A DNA stretch of 64,000 bases from the NCBI GenBank assembly GCA_937900135.1, contig CALCDJ010000078.1:124001-188000 (forward strand). Reading direction: 5' to 3'. Of the stretch, positions 60,660 to 64,000 are shown one piece after another (positions within the stretch are counted from its first letter, which is position 1; each line of letters starts with the position of its first letter). This DNA comes from an uncultured Blautia sp. (GTDB lineage Bacteria > Bacillota > Clostridia > Lachnospirales > Lachnospiraceae). The position numbers and the translations under genes were made by a program. Below the pieces are notes generated by a model, which had not been told where the DNA came from, ran no database searches, and saw nothing but the letters and a program-made list of their open reading frames with translations.

Positions 60660-61540
60660 GCCTTCTTACCTCCTGCAAGTTCCACTGTTTTTTTCAATGC
60701 TCTTTTTGCAATCTCGCCGCCAATCTGGAGACGGAATGCCTTCGATGCTCTCCAGGAATCTCTGGGATTGATTTCTTCCCGTACCAGTTCTTCTACCTTC
60801 TGATACAGTTCTTCCCCGATTGCCATTCCTTTTAATGCTTCTTCTGTTTTTTTACAGCGGTAAGGTACCGGCGCTGCCACACCAAAGGTAATCCTCACAT
60901 CCTTCAACACCTGATTTTCCGGATCCGTTAAGCTTACCACAGAACAGCTCAGGGTTGCAATATCCATGGCATTTCTCATGGAATATTTCACATAATGACC
61001 GTGATAACCTTCATATTCTTCCTTTGGAATTTCAATATGGGTCAGGATTTCTCCCGGTTTTAAATCTACCCGGCCTGGCCCCAGATAAAATTCATGGATG
61101 GGAACCACTCTTCCACCCTTTCCATCTGCCAGATGAAGGAGGGCATTCAGAGAAAATAACGTTGGAGCGCTGTCTGCGCTGACAGCTCCATTGCATACAT
61201 TTCCTCCAATGGTTCCAATATTTCGTACTTGTGGACCGCCTACCTGATCCACCGCTTCTCCCAGAACAGGAATACATTCCTGAATCACAGGATCATTTGT
61301 CACATGAGAAAAAGTAGTTCCTGCTCCTATATAAATATCACCGGAATCTGTTTTTTTGATTCCTTTTATTTCTTCAATGTCCCGGATACATACCAGAGAT
61401 GTACCGGCAAACTTGCCTTCCCGGATCTTAATCAGCACATCGCTTCCTCCGGAAATCACTCTTGCTCCCGGATGGGCAAGAAGCAGATTTACCGCCTCTT
61501 CCACGGTAGCTGCATTATAGTATTGTTCAATATCATACAT
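60656..61540 (-). CDS. Xanthine dehydrogenase-type FAD-binding medium subunit
   Basis: The 294-residue protein is the FAD subunit of the CoxM/XdhB type. It has YYNAATVEEAVNLLLAHPGARVISGGSDV near the start, YIGAGTTFSHVTNDPVIQ, and VRNIGTIGGNVCNGAVSADSAPTLFSLNALLHL, the FAD-binding TIGGN region. A C-terminal CO_deh_flav_C domain begins near FGVAAPVPYRCKKTEEAL. It oxidises the reduced Fe-S centres and passes electrons to NAD or another acceptor. Confidence 0.94.
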   Translation of the reverse strand: MYDIEQYYNAATVEEAVNLLLAHPGARVISGGSDVLIKIREGKFAGTSLVCIRDIEEIKGIKKTDSGDIYIGAGTTFSHVTNDPVIQECIPVLGEAVDQVGGPQVRNIGTIGGNVCNGAVSADSAPTLFSLNALLHLADGKGGRVVPIHEFYLGPGRVDLKPGEILTHIEIPKEEYEGYHGHYVKYSMRNAMDIATLSCSVVSLTDPENQVLKDVRITFGVAAPVPYRCKKTEEALKGMAIGEELYQKVEELVREEINPRDSWRASKAFRLQIGGEIAKRALKKTVELAGGKKA

Positions 61541-61556
61541 GCGTAATGCCTCCCTT

Positions 61557-63839
61557 CTAAATCAAACCAGCTTTTTGGAATCCTTCGATGAGCCGCTGAG
61601 GTGTCAGCGGTACTTCATAAAATGGTACGCCGGTAGCATGAAGAACTGCGTTACGGATTGCAGGAGCGCCTGGAATTGCAGGCGGTTCTCCCAATGCCTT
61701 GTTTCCATAAGGACCCATGGGGTCTTCCAGTTCCACGAAATCGGCTTTCAGATCAGGGGTATCCATTGTCGTCATGATCTTGTAGTCCAAAAGGGTTCCG
61801 TTCAATGGTCTTCCTGTTTTTTCATCCAGAAGAAGCTGTTCGGACAGTCCATAGCCCATACCCATGGACATACCGCCATGTACCTGCATTTCTGCCAGCT
61901 GAGGATTAATCAGGGTTCCACTGTCATGTACATTAATAATATTTAATACTTTAATTTTTCCAAGTTTCAAATCTACTTCTACTTCTGCGAAGCAACAGCC
62001 TGTAGCCAGGGTATTTTTCTTAACCTGCTTGCTGACTTCTGCAGTAATGGCAGAAGAATTGGTAAGGCTGTAATAGCTTTCCAGCGCCAGTTCTTCCAAA
62101 GAAAGAACCTGTTTTCCATCTGCATAGATCCAGCCATGGTCGAGGGTTAATTCTCCCTTCTCGTCAGGAAGAAGCGTCTTTGCATAATCCAGAATCTTGG
62201 AAAGCATCAGTTCTGCGCATTCCTTCACTGCAGTACCTGTCACAAAGGACTGACGGGATGCATAAGCGCCGGTATCAAAAGGCGTTACATCCGTATCCTG
62301 CACTGTCTGAATATGAATATCCTCCACATCCATATGAAGTGTTTCTGCGGCCATCTGAGAAAATACAGTATCTGCACCCTGACCAATCTCAGTCGCGCCA
62401 AGCTGCAGCTGCATGCTTCCATCCTGATTCAGCACCAGTCTGGCTCCTGAAATTTCCAGAGAAATAGGCCATACACCTGTCTTATAAGAAAACAGAGACA
62501 TGCCCACACCTCTTCGGATATCACCGGTCTGGTTAGCATATTCTTTTCGTTTTTCTTCCCAATGTATGTAATCCGCACCTTTTTTCAGGCATTCAAAAAT
62601 ACCATTGGTGTTGGCTGCAATGGGTTTCAGATATGCATCTTCATAATAGCCATGGATCAGGTTCTGTTTCCGGAATTCCAATGGGTCCATATGAATTTCT
62701 GCTGCAATGTCGTCCATAAAGCACTCGATGGCACAAGCTGCCTGAGGAATTCCATAAGCGCGCATAGCGCCTGCTGTAGGACAGTTGGTATAAATGGTAT
62801 AGGCTTCTCCACGAATATTCGGACATGCATACTGAAGTCTCCACGCAGTCAGTCCATTGGCTGCAATGGCATGGCCGTGAGATGCATAAGCGCCCTGATT
62901 GGAATAAGCCTTCATATCCTTGGCTACAAAATGTCCTGTCTTGTCCACACCTGCAGTCAGATCATATTCTATGGAATGGCGCGTTCTGGTGTTGCAGAAG
63001 GTTTCTTCCCGGCTCACATCCAGTTTCACCACTCTTCCTCCCACCTGGGTGGTCAGGAATGCATTCAACGGCTCATACAGAACATCCTGTTTATTTCCGA
63101 AACCGCCTCCGATATAAGGCTTAATCACACGAACCTTACCCCAGGGAATCCCAAGGGCCTGTCCCACTACTCTTCGCACAATATGAGGAATCTGTGTGGA
63201 TGTCACCACCACCACTCTTCCCTTATCCATATACGCATAGGAAATAGGATTTTCGATATGGCAATGCTGTACAATCGGGGTTTTATAGCTTCTTTTGATC
63301 ACAGTCTGAGAATCTTCCAGGCCCTGATCCACATTTCCAACAAAGAAATTGCTTCTGGCAAGTATGTTGTCTTTTTTGTCAAGATGAATGGGCGGATTAC
63401 TTCCATGCATAGATTTTCTTGGATGAATCTCCACCGGATATTCTTCATATTCTACCTTGATTAATTTCAAGGCTCTTGACGCAATCACCTCATCTTCTGC
63501 TACAACAGCCGCAATGTCATCCCCATAATAACGGATTCGTCCCGTAAGGATATTACGGTCTGCAACATCCTGATGGGCAAGCTCCACGGACCAGGGGTGC
63601 CCCGGAGTGGGATAACAATGATCCGGTACATCTTTAAAAGTTACTACTTTCACTACGCCATCCAGGGCTTCTGCTTCACTGGTATCAATGGATTTTACAA
63701 TTCCATTTCCAATAGTGGCATGATACACCTTTGCAACCAGACACTTATTTAAGATCATGTCATCGGTAAATTTCGCCCGACCTGTTACCTTTTCATAAGC
63801 ATCGACTCTTGGAATACTCTTTCCGATCATATGTTTCAC
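61557..63839 (-). CDS. Xanthine dehydrogenase-type molybdenum-binding large subunit (XdhD-like)
   Basis: The 760-residue subunit has the two aldehyde oxidase/xanthine dehydrogenase halves. Early is GKSIPRVDAYEKVTGRAKFTDDM, then IGGGFGNKQDVLYEPL, GAMRAYGIPQAACAIE and EIGQGADTVFSQMAAE. Near the C-terminus is GEPPAIPGAPAIRNA, whose Glu is the likely catalytic base. With YqeB and YqeC it should carry the selenium-modified Mo cofactor. Xanthine, urate-related or another purine is the likely substrate; this is inferred from context. It is the first gene of the operon. Confidence 0.93.
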   Translation of the reverse strand: MKHMIGKSIPRVDAYEKVTGRAKFTDDMILNKCLVAKVYHATIGNGIVKSIDTSEAEALDGVVKVVTFKDVPDHCYPTPGHPWSVELAHQDVADRNILTGRIRYYGDDIAAVVAEDEVIASRALKLIKVEYEEYPVEIHPRKSMHGSNPPIHLDKKDNILARSNFFVGNVDQGLEDSQTVIKRSYKTPIVQHCHIENPISYAYMDKGRVVVVTSTQIPHIVRRVVGQALGIPWGKVRVIKPYIGGGFGNKQDVLYEPLNAFLTTQVGGRVVKLDVSREETFCNTRTRHSIEYDLTAGVDKTGHFVAKDMKAYSNQGAYASHGHAIAANGLTAWRLQYACPNIRGEAYTIYTNCPTAGAMRAYGIPQAACAIECFMDDIAAEIHMDPLEFRKQNLIHGYYEDAYLKPIAANTNGIFECLKKGADYIHWEEKRKEYANQTGDIRRGVGMSLFSYKTGVWPISLEISGARLVLNQDGSMQLQLGATEIGQGADTVFSQMAAETLHMDVEDIHIQTVQDTDVTPFDTGAYASRQSFVTGTAVKECAELMLSKILDYAKTLLPDEKGELTLDHGWIYADGKQVLSLEELALESYYSLTNSSAITAEVSKQVKKNTLATGCCFAEVEVDLKLGKIKVLNIINVHDSGTLINPQLAEMQVHGGMSMGMGYGLSEQLLLDEKTGRPLNGTLLDYKIMTTMDTPDLKADFVELEDPMGPYGNKALGEPPAIPGAPAIRNAVLHATGVPFYEVPLTPQRLIEGFQKAGLI

Positions 63840-63895
63840 CTTCTTCTATTCTATTTGTCAGAGGGTTCCGTGTATGCACATCGCATTTTAGATAG

Positions 63896-63951
63896 AAAAA
63901 GCCGGACAAATCCCAGGAATCCTCTGTTCCCCTCAGGACATTTGTCCGGCT
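63896..63951 (-). terminator. Intrinsic terminator in the leader of the xanthine dehydrogenase operon
   Basis: On the minus strand AGCCGGACAAAT (63940-63951) pairs with ATTTGTCCGGCT (63900-63911), 12 bp, followed by TTTT. The 28-base loop has partial pairing. It lies 57 bases before the large subunit ATG. It could be the end of an upstream gene outside the window or an attenuator. Confidence 0.8.
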
Positions 63952-63992
63952 CCGAACCATGCTATTTTCTTATGTGCAATTTTTATAAAAAT

Positions 63993-63998
63993 ATTATA
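63993..63998 (-). promoter_or_regulatory. Possible -10 box of the xanthine dehydrogenase operon
   Basis: TATAAT lies on the minus strand at the very end of the window. Any -35 box would be outside the window, so this is weak. If used, the terminator at 63896-63951 would be in the leader. Confidence 0.4.
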
Positions 63999-64000
63999 GC

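Noticed and set aside
62562..63464. A 300-residue open frame on the plus strand opposite the molybdenum large subunit
   Set aside because: It is a shadow of the large subunit gene, with no motif or ribosome site.
63840..64000. A guanine/xanthine (purine) riboswitch before the dehydrogenase operon
   Set aside because: The conserved TATAATCC and TTGATTA-like core with paired loops was not seen; only a terminator is evident.
1..64000. CRISPR arrays, tRNA genes, rRNA genes, insertion sequences or prophage
   Set aside because: No repeat-spacer pattern, cloverleaf, rRNA segment, transposase or phage structural gene was found on either strand.

Overview
The window reads as chromosomal DNA of a strictly anaerobic, low-to-moderate G+C member of the Clostridia, most likely a gut Lachnospiraceae. 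The evidence is the anaerobic early-cobalt cobalamin pathway, [FeFe]-hydrogenase maturases HydE and HydG, LuxS, type III pantothenate kinase, an ECF vitamin transporter subunit, selenium-dependent molybdenum hydroxylase genes, strong Shine-Dalgarno sites and many short U-tailed intrinsic terminators. I see no rRNA, tRNA, CRISPR array, phage or insertion sequence. The genus cannot be fixed from this alone.

Layout. (a) 1-7660, minus strand: a cobalamin operon cbiD-F-G-H-(J-E-T fusion)-A-B, running off the left edge, with a consensus-like promoter, a cobalamin riboswitch and a terminator in its leader. (b) 7808-20905: housekeeping and cofactor genes: a pseudouridine synthase with a MATE pump, coaBC-panT-coaX, mnmM, a cyclophilin lipoprotein, trpS, luxS, an SH3 lipoprotein, hydrogenase maturation genes, and an XdhC-type molybdenum hydroxylase maturation protein. 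(c) 20989-35700: amino-acid and peptide use: a cysteine desulfidase family protein with a symporter, a PepV-like dipeptidase, a threonine aldolase, and a large oppBCDF-peptidase-glycosidase-oppA operon with a terminator in its leader. (d) 35913-50580: a flavodoxin/ferredoxin protein, a nitroreductase with a 37-residue ORF before it, a MATE pump, a hydantoinase with a YheO-type regulator, a YdjGHI-like envelope set, a small alarmone synthetase, a GH3 glycosidase with an AraC regulator, and a DUF1015 protein. (e) 50735-64000: ygeX-ygeY-ygeW-carbamate kinase, a MATE pump, two bacterial microcompartment (BMC) shell proteins, and a minus-strand run of xanthine-dehydrogenase-type subunits followed by yqeB, yqeC and a mocA-like gene.

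How the parts fit. Region (e), with the hydantoinase and YheO-type regulator at 39-41 kb and XdhC at 20 kb, matches the anaerobic purine/urate-degrading gene set known from gut bacteria. In that reading, a selenium-dependent molybdenum hydroxylase acts on the purine, ring-opening and carbamoyl-transfer steps follow, YgeX deaminates 2,3-diaminopropionate to pyruvate and ammonia, and carbamate kinase harvests ATP from carbamoyl phosphate. The least expected element is the pair of BMC-H shell genes placed between the catabolic enzymes and the hydroxylase operon, with no aldehyde-type BMC core in view. Besides the cobalamin riboswitch, four leaders (opp, hydrogenase maturation, the second MATE gene, the xanthine dehydrogenase operon) carry an intrinsic terminator between a plausible promoter element and the start codon; these are the best places to look for undescribed RNA regulation.
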